Below the pieces are notes generated by a model, which did not search any database, was not told the origin of the DNA, and saw only the letters and a list, made by a program, of their open reading frames with translations. A program made the position numbers and the translations under genes. Shown in pieces: positions 8,094-16,394 of a stretch of DNA of 64,000 nucleotides. The first letter of the stretch is position 1. Each line of letters begins with the position of its first letter. Location of the stretch: NCBI RefSeq assembly GCF_900112525.1, contig NZ_FOMD01000001.1, positions 124,001 through 188,000 on the forward strand, written 5' to 3'. The stretch comes from Klenkia taihuensis. Its GTDB lineage: Bacteria; Actinomycetota; Actinomycetes; Mycobacteriales; Geodermatophilaceae.

Positions 8094-9722
8094 TCAGGCG
8101 GGGGCGACCACCGCCCGCTCGACGATCTCCACGGCCGCCGTCCCGGCCGGCAGGGTGCCGAGCACGCTGCCCCAGTCGCCGGCCAGCCGGGTGGCGCAGA
8201 AGGCGTCGGCGACGGCGCCGGGGGCGTGCTGCAGCAGCAGCGACCCCTGCAGGCACAGCGCGAGCAGCGAGGCGACGCGGCGGGCGCGGAAGGGCAGGTC
8301 CTCGGGGTCGGCGAGCTCGGCGCGCAGCCGGGCGACCGCGGCGTCGAACCGGTCGTCGGCGCCGGCCGCGGCCTCCACCTCGGCGAGCACCGCGGCCACC
8401 GACGCGCTGTCGCGCGCCATCGCCCGCAGCACGTCCAGGGCGATGACGTTGCCGCTGCCCTCCCAGATCGAGTTCAGCGGCGACTGCCGGTAGAGCCGGG
8501 GCAGCACCGACTCCTCGACGTAGCCGTTGCCACCGAGCACCTCGAGGGCCTCGGCGACGACGGCGGGGGTGCGCTTGCAGACGTGGAACTTCGCCGCGGC
8601 GCCGGCCAGCCGCAGGAAGTCGGACTCCCCGGCGTCCTGCGCGGCGGCCAGCCGGATCGCCAGCGCGGTGGCCGCCTCGCTCTCCACCGCGACGTCGGCC
8701 AGCACGTTGCGCATCAGCGGCTGGTCGACCAGCAGCGCGCCGAACGCGGAGCGGTGCCGCGCGTGGTGCAGCGCCTGGGTGAGCGCGGCCCGCACGGTGG
8801 CCGCCGAGCCCAGCACGCAGTCCAGCCGGGTGGTGGTGACCATGTCCAGGATCGCGGGCACCCCGCGGCCGGGCTCGCCGACCAGCCAGCCGACGGTGCG
8901 GTCGAACTCGACCTCGGAGGAGGCGTTGGACCGGTCGCCGAGCTTGTCCTTGAGCCGCTGCAGCCGGAAGACGTTGCGCTCGCCGTCGGGCAGCATCCGC
9001 GGCACCAGGAAGCAGGAGACACCCTCCTCGGTCTGCGCGAGCACCAGGAACAGGTCGCTCATCGGCGCCGAGGTGAACCACTTGTGCCCGGTCAGGTGGT
9101 ACGTGCCGTCGATCCGCGCGGTGGCCCGGGTGGTGCCGGCCCGCACGTCGGAGCCGCCCTGCTTCTCGGTCATGCCCATGCCGGCGACCAGGCCCGCCTT
9201 GGTGCGGGGGTCGGCGAGGCCGAACTGGTAGGTCGTGGAGGTCAGGCCGGGTTCGAACACCACCGCCAGCTCCGGCGCCCGGCGCAGCGCGGGCACGACG
9301 GCGTAGGTCATCGTCACCGGGCAGCCGTGCCCGGCCTCCACCTGCGTCCAGCCGAGGTAGCCGACCGCCCGCCGGACGTGGGCGTGCGCGTCGTCCGCCG
9401 CCGCCAGCGCCCACGGGGTGCCGCCCAGCCCGTGCGCGAAGGCGGCGGTCATCAGCTCGTGCCAGGCCGGGTGGAACTCGACCTCGTCGATGCGGTGGCC
9501 GGTGCGGTCGTGGGTGCGCAGCCGCGGCGGGACCTCGTTCGCCAGCCGGCCCCACTCGGCGGCCTGCTCGCTGCCGGCCAGCGCGCCCAGCTCCTCCAGG
9601 GAGTCCAGGGTCAGCGCGTCGGCGTGCCGCAGGCAGGCCTCCCGCAGCGCGGTGTCACCGGCGACCGGGTCGTGCCCGACCAGCGGGGGCACCTGGTTGG
9701 TCACCGTGTGGGTGGCGTTCAC
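8094..9722 (-). CDS. AidB-like acyl-CoA dehydrogenase family protein
   Basis: A 542-residue flavoprotein. The N-terminal THTVTNQVPPLVGHD, the GMGMTEKQGGSDVR motif and IWEGSGNVIALDVLR with its catalytic-site glutamate are characteristic of the AidB branch rather than classical fatty-acyl dehydrogenases. AidB is tied to alkylation damage and binds DNA in enterobacteria; here no ada or alk gene is adjacent, so physiological role is open. The GTG at 9722 is six bases after TACGGT (9729-9734). Confidence 0.85.
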   Translation of the reverse strand: MNATHTVTNQVPPLVGHDPVAGDTALREACLRHADALTLDSLEELGALAGSEQAAEWGRLANEVPPRLRTHDRTGHRIDEVEFHPAWHELMTAAFAHGLGGTPWALAAADDAHAHVRRAVGYLGWTQVEAGHGCPVTMTYAVVPALRRAPELAVVFEPGLTSTTYQFGLADPRTKAGLVAGMGMTEKQGGSDVRAGTTRATARIDGTYHLTGHKWFTSAPMSDLFLVLAQTEEGVSCFLVPRMLPDGERNVFRLQRLKDKLGDRSNASSEVEFDRTVGWLVGEPGRGVPAILDMVTTTRLDCVLGSAATVRAALTQALHHARHRSAFGALLVDQPLMRNVLADVAVESEAATALAIRLAAAQDAGESDFLRLAGAAAKFHVCKRTPAVVAEALEVLGGNGYVEESVLPRLYRQSPLNSIWEGSGNVIALDVLRAMARDSASVAAVLAEVEAAAGADDRFDAAVARLRAELADPEDLPFRARRVASLLALCLQGSLLLQHAPGAVADAFCATRLAGDWGSVLGTLPAGTAAVEIVERAVVAPA

Positions 9723-9728
9723 CCCGCG

Positions 9729-9734
9729 ACCGTA
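9729..9734 (-). promoter_or_regulatory. -10 element of the AidB-like gene
   Basis: TACGGT six bases before GTG 9722, between the gene and the stop of the SRPBCC gene, suggests its own leaderless promoter. Confidence 0.45.
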
Positions 9735-9741
9735 CGACCCG

Positions 9742-10131
9742 TCAGGGACGGACCAGCCGCTGCAGCGCGAAGGCGGCCAGCGGCACGTAGCCGACGACGG
9801 GCAGGAACGGGCCGGACACCTTGAGCCCGGTCGTCGTCCCGCCCTCCGGCCCGGGGCGCACCCAGTGCACCAGCACGAGGGTGCCCGGGCCGATGTCGAC
9901 CGACCAGGTCCACTCCCGCGCCGCGTCGTCGACGGCGTCGACGACGAACGGGGCACGCAGACCGAGCGGACCCACCACCCGGCCGGTGACGCCCGGGTCG
10001 ATGCGGACGGCGTCGGTCTCCACGCCGCGGATCTGCGGCGACCAGTCCGACCACTTCGCCGGGTGCAGGTAGCGGTCCCAGGCCTCGTCGGGGTGGACGG
10101 CGCCGGTGGCGTGCAGGCGCAGCGAGCTCAT
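9742..10131 (-). CDS. SRPBCC (START/polyketide-cyclase-like) protein
   Basis: A 129-residue single-domain protein with the SRPBCC layout: AWDRYLHPAKWSDWSPQI near the N-terminus, a beta-rich centre (EWTWSVDIGPGTLVLVHWV) and a C-terminal helix. Such proteins bind small hydrophobic ligands; none can be assigned here. ATG 10131 has a strong AGGAGG Shine-Dalgarno seven to eight bases upstream, unlike many leaderless neighbours. Confidence 0.8.
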   Translation of the reverse strand: MSSLRLHATGAVHPDEAWDRYLHPAKWSDWSPQIRGVETDAVRIDPGVTGRVVGPLGLRAPFVVDAVDDAAREWTWSVDIGPGTLVLVHWVRPGPEGGTTTGLKVSGPFLPVVGYVPLAAFALQRLVRP

Positions 10132-10153
10132 GCCGGGCCTCCTGCCCATCGCG

Positions 10154-10167
10154 GTTCCACGTGGAAC
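10154..10167. other. parS-like palindrome, copy 2
   Basis: GTTCCACGTGGAAC lies in the 40-bp gap between the cinA stop and the SRPBCC gene's ribosome binding site. It is identical to the copies at 2121 and 39597. Confidence 0.55.
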
Positions 10168-10171
10168 CTGA

Positions 10172-11449
10172 TCATGCCGGAGGGCCGCCGAGCAGCAGCG
10201 CCCGGAGCAGGTGCATGCCGACGGTGACGGTGCGCTTGCGGAAGGCCGCCCGGTCCCCGGGGACGACGAGGGAGCGGGTGACCGCGCCGTCGGGCCCGAC
10301 CGCGCACAGGTGCACGGTGCCCACCGGCTTGTCCGGGCTGCCCCCGCCGGGCCCGGCGATGCCGGTGACGCCGATGCCGACGTCGGCGCCGAAGCGGTCG
10401 CGGGCGCCGTCGGCCAGCTGCCGGGCCACCTCGGGGCTGACCGCGCCGACCGTGGCCAGCGTGTCGGCGCGGACCCCGAGCAGCTGCTCCTTGGCGCTGT
10501 TGGCGTAGGACACCACCCCGCCCGGCACCCACGCCGAGGCACCCGGCCGGTCGATGAGCCGGGCGACGAGCTGGCCGCCGGTGCAGGACTCCGCGGTGGC
10601 CACCGTGAGCCCGCGGTCGGCCAGCGCGCCGGCGACCAGGGCGTCGACCTCGGGGCCCTCGCTGAACAGGGTCGCGGCGTAGTCGCCGCGCACCGCGTCG
10701 ACCAGCCGGGCGTACGCCCCGGCCGCACCGGGGGCGTACCGGGTGACGATCTCCAGCTCGCCGTCCCGCAGGCACGTGGTGATCTCCAGCCCCCCGAGCT
10801 GGTCGTCCACCCGGCGCAGCGTGGCGGCCAGCTCGGACTCCGGGGTGCCCCACAGCCGGAGGGTGTCCTGCCGCAGCTCCTGCGCCCGCTCCAGCACCAC
10901 GCGCACCGGTGCGGCCTCGAGCGCGGCGGGCCACATGCCCTGCAGCTCGCTGGGCGGCCCGGGGAGGACGACGACCGGCGGGCCGTCGCCGGACGCCGGG
11001 GGGACGACGAGGCCGGGCGCGGTGCCGACCGGCTCCAGCACCACCGCGCCCGCGGGCACCCGGGCCTGCTTGCGGGTGCCCGCCTCGGTGGCGGCCGGGT
11101 CGACCCGCCAGCCCCGGCGGGACATCAGCCGCGCCACGACCGCGCCGATCCGGGCGGCCAGCTCCTCGTCCACCGACGACGGGCGGCCGCAGAAGTCGCC
11201 GACCACCTCGGCGGTCAGGTCGTCGGCGGTGGGGCCGAGCCCGCCGGAGGTGATGACCAGGTCGGTGCTCGCGGCGAGGAAGGCCAGCGCCGCGCGCAGG
11301 TCCTCGGGCCGGTCGCCGACCACCACCACCGAGCCGACGTCGACCCCAAGGCGGCGCAGCTCCTCGGCCAGCCACGGCCCGTTCCGGTCGGTGACCCGGC
11401 CGGTCAGGACCTCGGTGCCGGTGACGACGATGCCCGCGCGTGCTCCCAC
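10172..11449 (-). CDS. cinA: CinA-family protein (competence/damage-inducible protein A)
   Basis: A 425-residue two-domain protein. The N-terminal MoCF-like domain shows GIVVTGTEVLTGRVTDRN and TSGGLGPTADDLTAEVV; in related CinA proteins it is an ADP-ribose pyrophosphatase. The C-terminal domain (TVATAESCTGGQLVARLID, VVSYANSAKEQLLGV, GVTGIAGPGGGSPDKPVGTV) is the NMN deamidase of pyridine nucleotide salvage. The start GTG 11449 was chosen because TAGTGT (11457-11462) is seven bases upstream; the frame is open farther but enters the divergent promoter. Confidence 0.93.
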   Translation of the reverse strand: MGARAGIVVTGTEVLTGRVTDRNGPWLAEELRRLGVDVGSVVVVGDRPEDLRAALAFLAASTDLVITSGGLGPTADDLTAEVVGDFCGRPSSVDEELAARIGAVVARLMSRRGWRVDPAATEAGTRKQARVPAGAVVLEPVGTAPGLVVPPASGDGPPVVVLPGPPSELQGMWPAALEAAPVRVVLERAQELRQDTLRLWGTPESELAATLRRVDDQLGGLEITTCLRDGELEIVTRYAPGAAGAYARLVDAVRGDYAATLFSEGPEVDALVAGALADRGLTVATAESCTGGQLVARLIDRPGASAWVPGGVVSYANSAKEQLLGVRADTLATVGAVSPEVARQLADGARDRFGADVGIGVTGIAGPGGGSPDKPVGTVHLCAVGPDGAVTRSLVVPGDRAAFRKRTVTVGMHLLRALLLGGPPA

Positions 11450-11456
11450 GCGGCCG

Positions 11457-11476
11457 ACACTAGGCGCCGTTACGGT
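11457..11476. promoter_or_regulatory. Overlapping divergent leaderless promoters (cinA and membrane protein)
   Basis: Minus strand: TAGTGT at 11457-11462, seven bases before GTG 11449. Plus strand: TACGGT at 11471-11476, seven bases before GTG 11484. The two start codons are only 34 bases apart, so each promoter's -35 zone falls on the other's start site. Confidence 0.55.
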
Positions 11477-11483
11477 GGCCCGC

Positions 11484-12074
11484 GTGAGCCAGCCGCCGTA
11501 CCCGCCGTCCCGTCCGGAGCCCCGTCCCGAGCAGTCCGGGGCCCGCGCCGAGCCGCCGTACGACCCGGCCTCCCCCGGCCACGCCACCGAGCCGGCCTAC
11601 GACCCGGCGTACCCGCCGCAGCCCACCGGCCCGATGGCCGGTCCGGCGCCGGTGCCCCCGCCGCTGCCCGGCCCGGAGGTCTCCACCGGCCCCCGCGTGG
11701 CGGCCCGCCCGCGCAGCTCCGCCGACCGCGCCGCGCTGACCGCCGCCGTCCTCGGCGTGGTCGGTCTGGTGCTGCTGGTGGTGGGCCTGTCGCTGTCCCC
11801 CGCGGGCACCACCGTGTGGTCGGCGGTGCCGGCCTGGTCGGTGTTCGCGGTGCTCGCCGCGCTGGTGGCCCTGGTGCCGCACGCGCCCAGGCGCGGCGGG
11901 CTCAGCCGCGGCCAGGCCTGGCAGGTGGGTGCGGCCGGCGCCGGTGCGCTGGCGCTGTTCTGGCTGCTGGTCGTGGTGTTCCCCGGTGGCGGGGCCAGCG
12001 ACCGCGGGTTCGTGCTGACCCTGGCCACCGCGCTCCTCGCCGGCGGGGTGTGGCTGCGCCGACGGGGCTCCTGA
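11484..12074 (+). CDS. Proline-rich four-helix membrane protein, function unknown
   Basis: A 196-residue protein. The first 75 residues are Pro/Tyr/Ala rich (SQPPYPPSRPEPRPEQ and similar), followed by four hydrophobic helices (ALTAAVLGVVGLVLLVVGL, TTVWSAVPAWSVFAVLAAL, QAWQVGAAGAGALALFWLL and GFVLTLATALLAGGVWL) and a basic end. This resembles actinobacterial Pro-rich tail membrane proteins of unknown role. GTG 11484 is fixed by the TACGGT seven bases upstream. The stop is four bases from that of the convergent kinase gene. Confidence 0.7.
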   Translation: MSQPPYPPSRPEPRPEQSGARAEPPYDPASPGHATEPAYDPAYPPQPTGPMAGPAPVPPPLPGPEVSTGPRVAARPRSSADRAALTAAVLGVVGLVLLVVGLSLSPAGTTVWSAVPAWSVFAVLAALVALVPHAPRRGGLSRGQAWQVGAAGAGALALFWLLVVVFPGGGASDRGFVLTLATALLAGGVWLRRRGS

Positions 12075-12078
12075 GCCC

Positions 12079-13428
12079 TCAGTCGCCGCGGCCGGGGAAC
12101 GGCCAGCCGGGGACCAGGTCCCCCAACCCGCCGCCCCGCCCGTCGCCGCGCCCGTCGCCGCGGCCGCCACCGCGGTCGTCGTCCTCGCCGTCCTCGTCGC
12201 CGCCGCCGGTGCCGGTGCTGCTGGGCGCCGCCGTGGTGGTGGGCGCCGGGGTGGTGGGCACCGCCTGGCCGAGCCCGGTGCCGGTGGCCGCGCCCAGCTG
12301 CGGCACCGGGGGCGGCGCGGACCAGCCCGCCCCGCTGCCGGCGGGGGCCGCCGGGTCGGCCGGCGCGGACGGCACGGGGGTCGGGACGGCGGCGGAGCCG
12401 GTGGCCGGGGCGGCCTCGGCGGCGGGGGTGCCCTCCGTGCCGCCCAGCAGCAGCGCGCCGGCGGCGAGCACGCCGGCCAGGCCCGCCGCGGCGCCGGTGC
12501 CCAGCAGCACCCGCCGTCGGCGACCGGCCCGGGGCGCGGCCGCCCGCCGGTGCCGCGCCGGGGGCAGCTTCTCGGTGGCCGGGCCCAGGCCGCGCTCGAC
12601 CAGCCGCTCGACGGCGGCCAGCACCGCGGCGCCGTCGGCCAGCCGCTGCGCCGGGTCCTTGGTCAGCATCGCGGCCAGCAGCTGCCGCACGCCCGCCGGG
12701 ACGGTGTCGGGCAGCGGCTCGGGCTCCTCGTGGATCTGCTGCACCACGACGGCGACCGGGCTGTCCCCGGGGAAGGCCCGGCGGCCGGTCAGCAGCTCGT
12801 AGCCGACCATGCCCAGGCCGTAGACGTCGCTGGCCGCGGTGGCCTGCCGGCCCTGCGCCTGCTCGGGCGAGAGGTAGTGCGCGGTGCCGATGACCTCGCC
12901 GGTGCCGGTCAGCGAGACGCTGGCCGCCGACCAGGCGATGCCGAAGTCGGTGATGGTCAGGCTGCCGTCGGGCCGGACCAGCAGGTTGCCGGGCTTGACG
13001 TCGCGGTGCACGACCCCGGCGGCGTGCGCGGCGGCCAGACCGGACGCGGCCTGGCGCAGCAGGTCGACGACGCGGTCGGCGTCCAGCGCGCCCTCCCGCC
13101 TGCGCAGCGCCGACAGCGGCTCGCCCTCGACCAGCTCCATGACCAGCCAGGCCAGCTGCTCGCCGTCCGCCCCGGTCTCGCCGTAGTCGTAGACCGCCGC
13201 GACGTGCTCGTCGCGCAGCAGCGCGGCGTGCCGGGCCTCGGCCCGGAAGCGCGCGATGAACTCGGCGTCGCCGGCGAACTCGCCCCGCAGCAGCTTGACC
13301 GCGACGGGTCGGCGCAGCCGCAGGTCCAGCGCCCGCCAGACCCGGCCCATGCCGCCGGTGGCGATGACGGAGCGGAGCTCGTAGCGGTCGCCCAGGACGC
13401 GGGTCTCCAGCTCGTGCACGCACCCCAT
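12079..13428 (-). CDS. Receptor-type Ser/Thr protein kinase with acidic Gly-rich extracellular tail
   Basis: 449 residues. The kinase domain (about 12-280) is complete: glycine loop ATGGMGRVW, VAVKLL lysine, HRDVKPGN catalytic loop, DFGIAW and SPEQ. A single membrane helix follows (about 310-332, GAAAGLAGVLAAGALLL), then an Ala/Pro/Thr-rich extracellular tail ending in a Gly/Asp/Arg-rich stretch (GGGDEDGEDDDRGGG). No PASTA domain is present. It lies 57 bases downstream of a paralogous kinase and is clearly related by duplication: both read LGDRYELRS/LADRYELRS, IATGGMG and VYDYGET. Confidence 0.9.
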   Translation of the reverse strand: MGCVHELETRVLGDRYELRSVIATGGMGRVWRALDLRLRRPVAVKLLRGEFAGDAEFIARFRAEARHAALLRDEHVAAVYDYGETGADGEQLAWLVMELVEGEPLSALRRREGALDADRVVDLLRQAASGLAAAHAAGVVHRDVKPGNLLVRPDGSLTITDFGIAWSAASVSLTGTGEVIGTAHYLSPEQAQGRQATAASDVYGLGMVGYELLTGRRAFPGDSPVAVVVQQIHEEPEPLPDTVPAGVRQLLAAMLTKDPAQRLADGAAVLAAVERLVERGLGPATEKLPPARHRRAAAPRAGRRRRVLLGTGAAAGLAGVLAAGALLLGGTEGTPAAEAAPATGSAAVPTPVPSAPADPAAPAGSGAGWSAPPPVPQLGAATGTGLGQAVPTTPAPTTTAAPSSTGTGGGDEDGEDDDRGGGRGDGRGDGRGGGLGDLVPGWPFPGRGD

Positions 13429-13485
13429 CCTGGCAGCCGGGGCGCGGATGCCCCAGAAACCCAGGTCAGGCGCGTGTGCGACGGC

Positions 13486-15087
13486 TCAGGGCTTCGCGTT
13501 GCCCCGCCCGGGGCCGTCGCCGCCCGGCCCGCCGCCGTTCCCGTTCCCCGGGCCGCCGTTGCCCGGACCCCCGCCGCTGCCCGGGCCGCCGTTGCCGGGT
13601 CCACCACCGTTCCCCGGGCCACCACCGTTCCCCGGGCCGCCACCGTTGCCCGGGGCGGGGGCCGCCTCGGTCGTGGGTGCCGCCGTCGGCTCCGGTGCGG
13701 GCGCGGGCGCCTGCGTGGTGACGACCGTCGCCGGCGGCTGCAAGGTCACCGGCGCCTCGGTGGTCGGCTCGGTGGTGGCCGGTGCCGGTGAGCCGTAGGA
13801 GACCGTCACCGACGTGCCGGGCTGCAGCGGGGTGCCGGCCGGGTCGACACCGGTGACCAGGCCGGCGGTGGAGCCGTCCCCGGCGACCTCCTCGGTGGTC
13901 ACCGACAGGCCCAGCGCGGTGAGCTCGGCGACCACCTCCTCGACCGGCCGGCCGGTGTAGTCGGCGGCGTCGAGGGTGATCGGGTCGGGGGTGGCCGAGG
14001 TGGAGGTCGGGGTGGCACCGGCCTCGGCGGGGCTGCTGCCGCCGCCCAGCCCGACCAGCAGCGCGGTGGCCCCGCCGACGAGCAGCAGCGCCGTCGCCAC
14101 CGCGGCGACCAGCATCCGCCGCCGGACGTGCCGCCGGGGGCCCGGCGGGGCGGTGGTGGCCGTGCCGGGGTCGAGCTCGGGCGACAGCAGCGCGGTCACC
14201 GCGGGCGGCGGGACCAGGGTGAGCAGCTCGGTGGGCTCGTCCTCGGCGCCCAGCTCGCGGCGGGCGCGGTCGGCCGCGGCGACCACCGCGTCGCCGTCGG
14301 CCAGCCGGTGGGCGGCGTCCTTGACCAGCATCGCGGCGACCAGGTCGCGCACGGGGGCGGGCACCTCGTCGGGCAGCGGGTCGGGCTCGTCGTGCAGCTG
14401 CTGCAGGGCGACCGCGACCGAGCTCTCGCCGTCGAAGGCCCGCCGTCCGGCCAGCAGCTCGTAGGCGACCATGCCGAGGGCGTAGACGTCGCTGGCCGGT
14501 GTCGCGGGGCGTCCGCGGGCCTGCTCGGGCGAGAGGTAGTGCGCGGTGCCGATGACCTGGCCGGTGCGGGTCAGCGCGACGCTCTCCGCGGACCAGGCGA
14601 TGCCGAAGTCGGTGACGGCGACCGAGCCGTCGGGGCGCAGCAGCAGGTTCCCGGGCTTGACGTCGCGGTGCACGATGCCGGCCTCGTGCGCGGCACCCAG
14701 CCCGGCGCCGGCCTGGGCCACCACCTCGAGCACCTGCTCCGGGGGCAGCGCGCCCATCCGGCGGCGGACCGCGGCGAGGGAGTCCCCGGGCACCAGCTCC
14801 ATGACCAGCCAGGCCAGGTGCTCGCCGCCGTCGGCGTCGGTCTCGCCGTAGTCGTAGACGGCGGTGACGTTGCGGTGGCCCAGCAGCGCGGCGTGCCGGG
14901 CCTCGGCGCGGAACCGGGCCAGGAACTCCGGGTCACCGGCGTACTCGCTGCGCAGCACCTTGACCGCGACGGGCCGGGACAGCCGCTGGTCGTGCGCCCG
15001 CCAGACCTGGCCCATGCCCCCGGTGGCGATCAGCGAGCGCAGCTCGTAGCGGTCGGCGAGGACCCGGGGCTGCGACACCCGGACCAT
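13486..15087 (-). CDS. Receptor-type Ser/Thr protein kinase with one PASTA-like domain and PGNGGG repeat tail
   Basis: 533 residues. An intact kinase domain (about 10-275; ATGGMGQVW, VAVKVL, HRDVKPGN, DFGIAW, SPEQ) is followed by a membrane helix (about 325-347), one PASTA-like domain (about 368-430, DYTGRPVEEVVAELTALGL) and a Thr/Pro/Ala-rich linker. The last 60 residues are repeats of PGNGGG and variants, visible in the DNA as a GC-rich tandem repeat at about 13500-13660. The ATG at 15087 has a GGGAGGGGG ribosome site and is only 25 bases after the efeB stop, so it is probably cotranscribed with the iron-uptake genes. Confidence 0.9.
   Translation of the reverse strand: MVRVSQPRVLADRYELRSLIATGGMGQVWRAHDQRLSRPVAVKVLRSEYAGDPEFLARFRAEARHAALLGHRNVTAVYDYGETDADGGEHLAWLVMELVPGDSLAAVRRRMGALPPEQVLEVVAQAGAGLGAAHEAGIVHRDVKPGNLLLRPDGSVAVTDFGIAWSAESVALTRTGQVIGTAHYLSPEQARGRPATPASDVYALGMVAYELLAGRRAFDGESSVAVALQQLHDEPDPLPDEVPAPVRDLVAAMLVKDAAHRLADGDAVVAAADRARRELGAEDEPTELLTLVPPPAVTALLSPELDPGTATTAPPGPRRHVRRRMLVAAVATALLLVGGATALLVGLGGGSSPAEAGATPTSTSATPDPITLDAADYTGRPVEEVVAELTALGLSVTTEEVAGDGSTAGLVTGVDPAGTPLQPGTSVTVSYGSPAPATTEPTTEAPVTLQPPATVVTTQAPAPAPEPTAAPTTEAAPAPGNGGGPGNGGGPGNGGGPGNGGPGSGGGPGNGGPGNGNGGGPGGDGPGRGNAKP
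13500..13660. repeat. Tandem repeat encoding PGNGGG units
   Basis: An in-frame repeat of about 18-bp units (PGNGGG, PGNGGP, PGSGGG variants) forms the extracellular tail of the PASTA kinase. Repeat length is likely to vary between strains by slippage. Confidence 0.7.
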
Positions 15088-15112
15088 GCTGCCCCCTCCC
15101 GGGCGGGGTCGC

Positions 15113-16354
15113 TCACCCGAACAGGCCCGAGCCCCACCAGTCGTCCTCGCCGGCCAGGCCCGGCGGGCAGGCGAACAGCGCCGACGAGGTGTGCTGCACG
15201 TACTCGTTCAGCTTGTCCGTGCGCAGGTTGCGCTGCACCTGCACGAACCCGGTGGCCGGGTCGGACTGGTAGCAGAGGAAGAACAGCCCGGCGTCCAGCC
15301 GGCCGAGGCCGTCGGAGCCGTCCACGAAGCTGTAGCCGCGCCGCAGGATCGCCGTCCCCGCGTTCGTCGGGTGGGCCAGCGAGACGTGGGAGGTGGCCGG
15401 CAGCGCGGACAGGTCGACCGGGTCGAACTCGGCCCGCTGGCCCAGCGGGGCGCCGCTGCCCTTGGTGCGGCCGATGGTCTGCTCCTGGTCGCGCAGGCCC
15501 TGCCGGTCCCACACCTCGACCAGCATCCGGATCCGGCGGCTGACCAGGTAGGACCCGCCGTCCATCCAGGAACCCGGGTCGTCGACCCAGACGAAGCGGT
15601 CCAGGGTGGCGGTCTGCTCGGCCTTGAGGTTGTCGGTGCCGTCCTTGAACCCGAACAGGTTGCGCGGGGTGGCCTGGTCCGAGGTGGTCGAGGACGTGCG
15701 GCCGAAGCCCAGCTGCGACCAGCGGACGCCGACCAGGCCCTGGCCGATCCGGGCCAGGTTGCGCACCGCGTGCACCGCGACCTGGGGGTCGTTCGCGCAG
15801 GCCTGGATGCACAGGTCGCCGTCGCTGGTGGCCGGGTCGAGCTCGTCGCCGGGGAAGGCCGGCAGCCCCACCAGCGCGGCCGGGCGGCGGTCGGCGATGC
15901 CGAACCGGTCGGTCCCGTCGGCGGCGGTGAACAGCGTGGGCCCGAAGCCGATGGTCAGCGTGAGCCCCGCCGGGGGCAGCCCCATCGCCTCGCCGGTGTC
16001 GTCCGGCGGGGCGTAGTCGCCACCGGCGACCGCGCCGACCGGGCCGGCGTCCTGCCCGCGGGTCATCCGGCGGGCGGCCTGCGTCCACTGCTGCAGCATC
16101 CGCACCAGCGCGGCCCGGTCGTCGGTGATGACGTCGAAGGCGACGAAGTGGAGCCGGTCCTGCGCCGGGGTGGTGATGCCGGCCTGGTGGGCGCCGTGGA
16201 ACTCCACGGCGTCGGAGACCGTCGTCGTCCCCTGGTCGGCGGGCGCGGCGGCCCGGCTGCTGGCGACGCCCCCGGCGCCCAGGGCGACGACACCCGCCGC
16301 CCCGACGCCGGCGGCCCCGAAGAAGTCGCGGCGGGAGAGCTTCACGGCACCCAC
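15113..16354 (-). CDS. efeB: Dyp-type peroxidase EfeB (Tat-exported)
   Basis: 413 residues. The Tat signal SRRDFFGAAGVGAAGVVALG (residues 7-26) targets the folded heme protein across the membrane. The Dyp peroxidase hallmark GFKDGTDN (about 235-242), with its catalytic aspartate, is present. As the third member of an efeU-efeO-efeB order it acts in the EfeUOB iron uptake system, oxidising ferrous iron or handling heme. The GTG at 16354 gives M-G-A-V-K; an internal GTG four residues later would also keep the Tat motif. Confidence 0.93.
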   Translation of the reverse strand: MGAVKLSRRDFFGAAGVGAAGVVALGAGGVASSRAAAPADQGTTTVSDAVEFHGAHQAGITTPAQDRLHFVAFDVITDDRAALVRMLQQWTQAARRMTRGQDAGPVGAVAGGDYAPPDDTGEAMGLPPAGLTLTIGFGPTLFTAADGTDRFGIADRRPAALVGLPAFPGDELDPATSDGDLCIQACANDPQVAVHAVRNLARIGQGLVGVRWSQLGFGRTSSTTSDQATPRNLFGFKDGTDNLKAEQTATLDRFVWVDDPGSWMDGGSYLVSRRIRMLVEVWDRQGLRDQEQTIGRTKGSGAPLGQRAEFDPVDLSALPATSHVSLAHPTNAGTAILRRGYSFVDGSDGLGRLDAGLFFLCYQSDPATGFVQVQRNLRTDKLNEYVQHTSSALFACPPGLAGEDDWWGSGLFG

Positions 16355-16394
16355 TGTCCCCTGCGTGCCCCGCCCTGCGCCCGGATCCCCCCCA

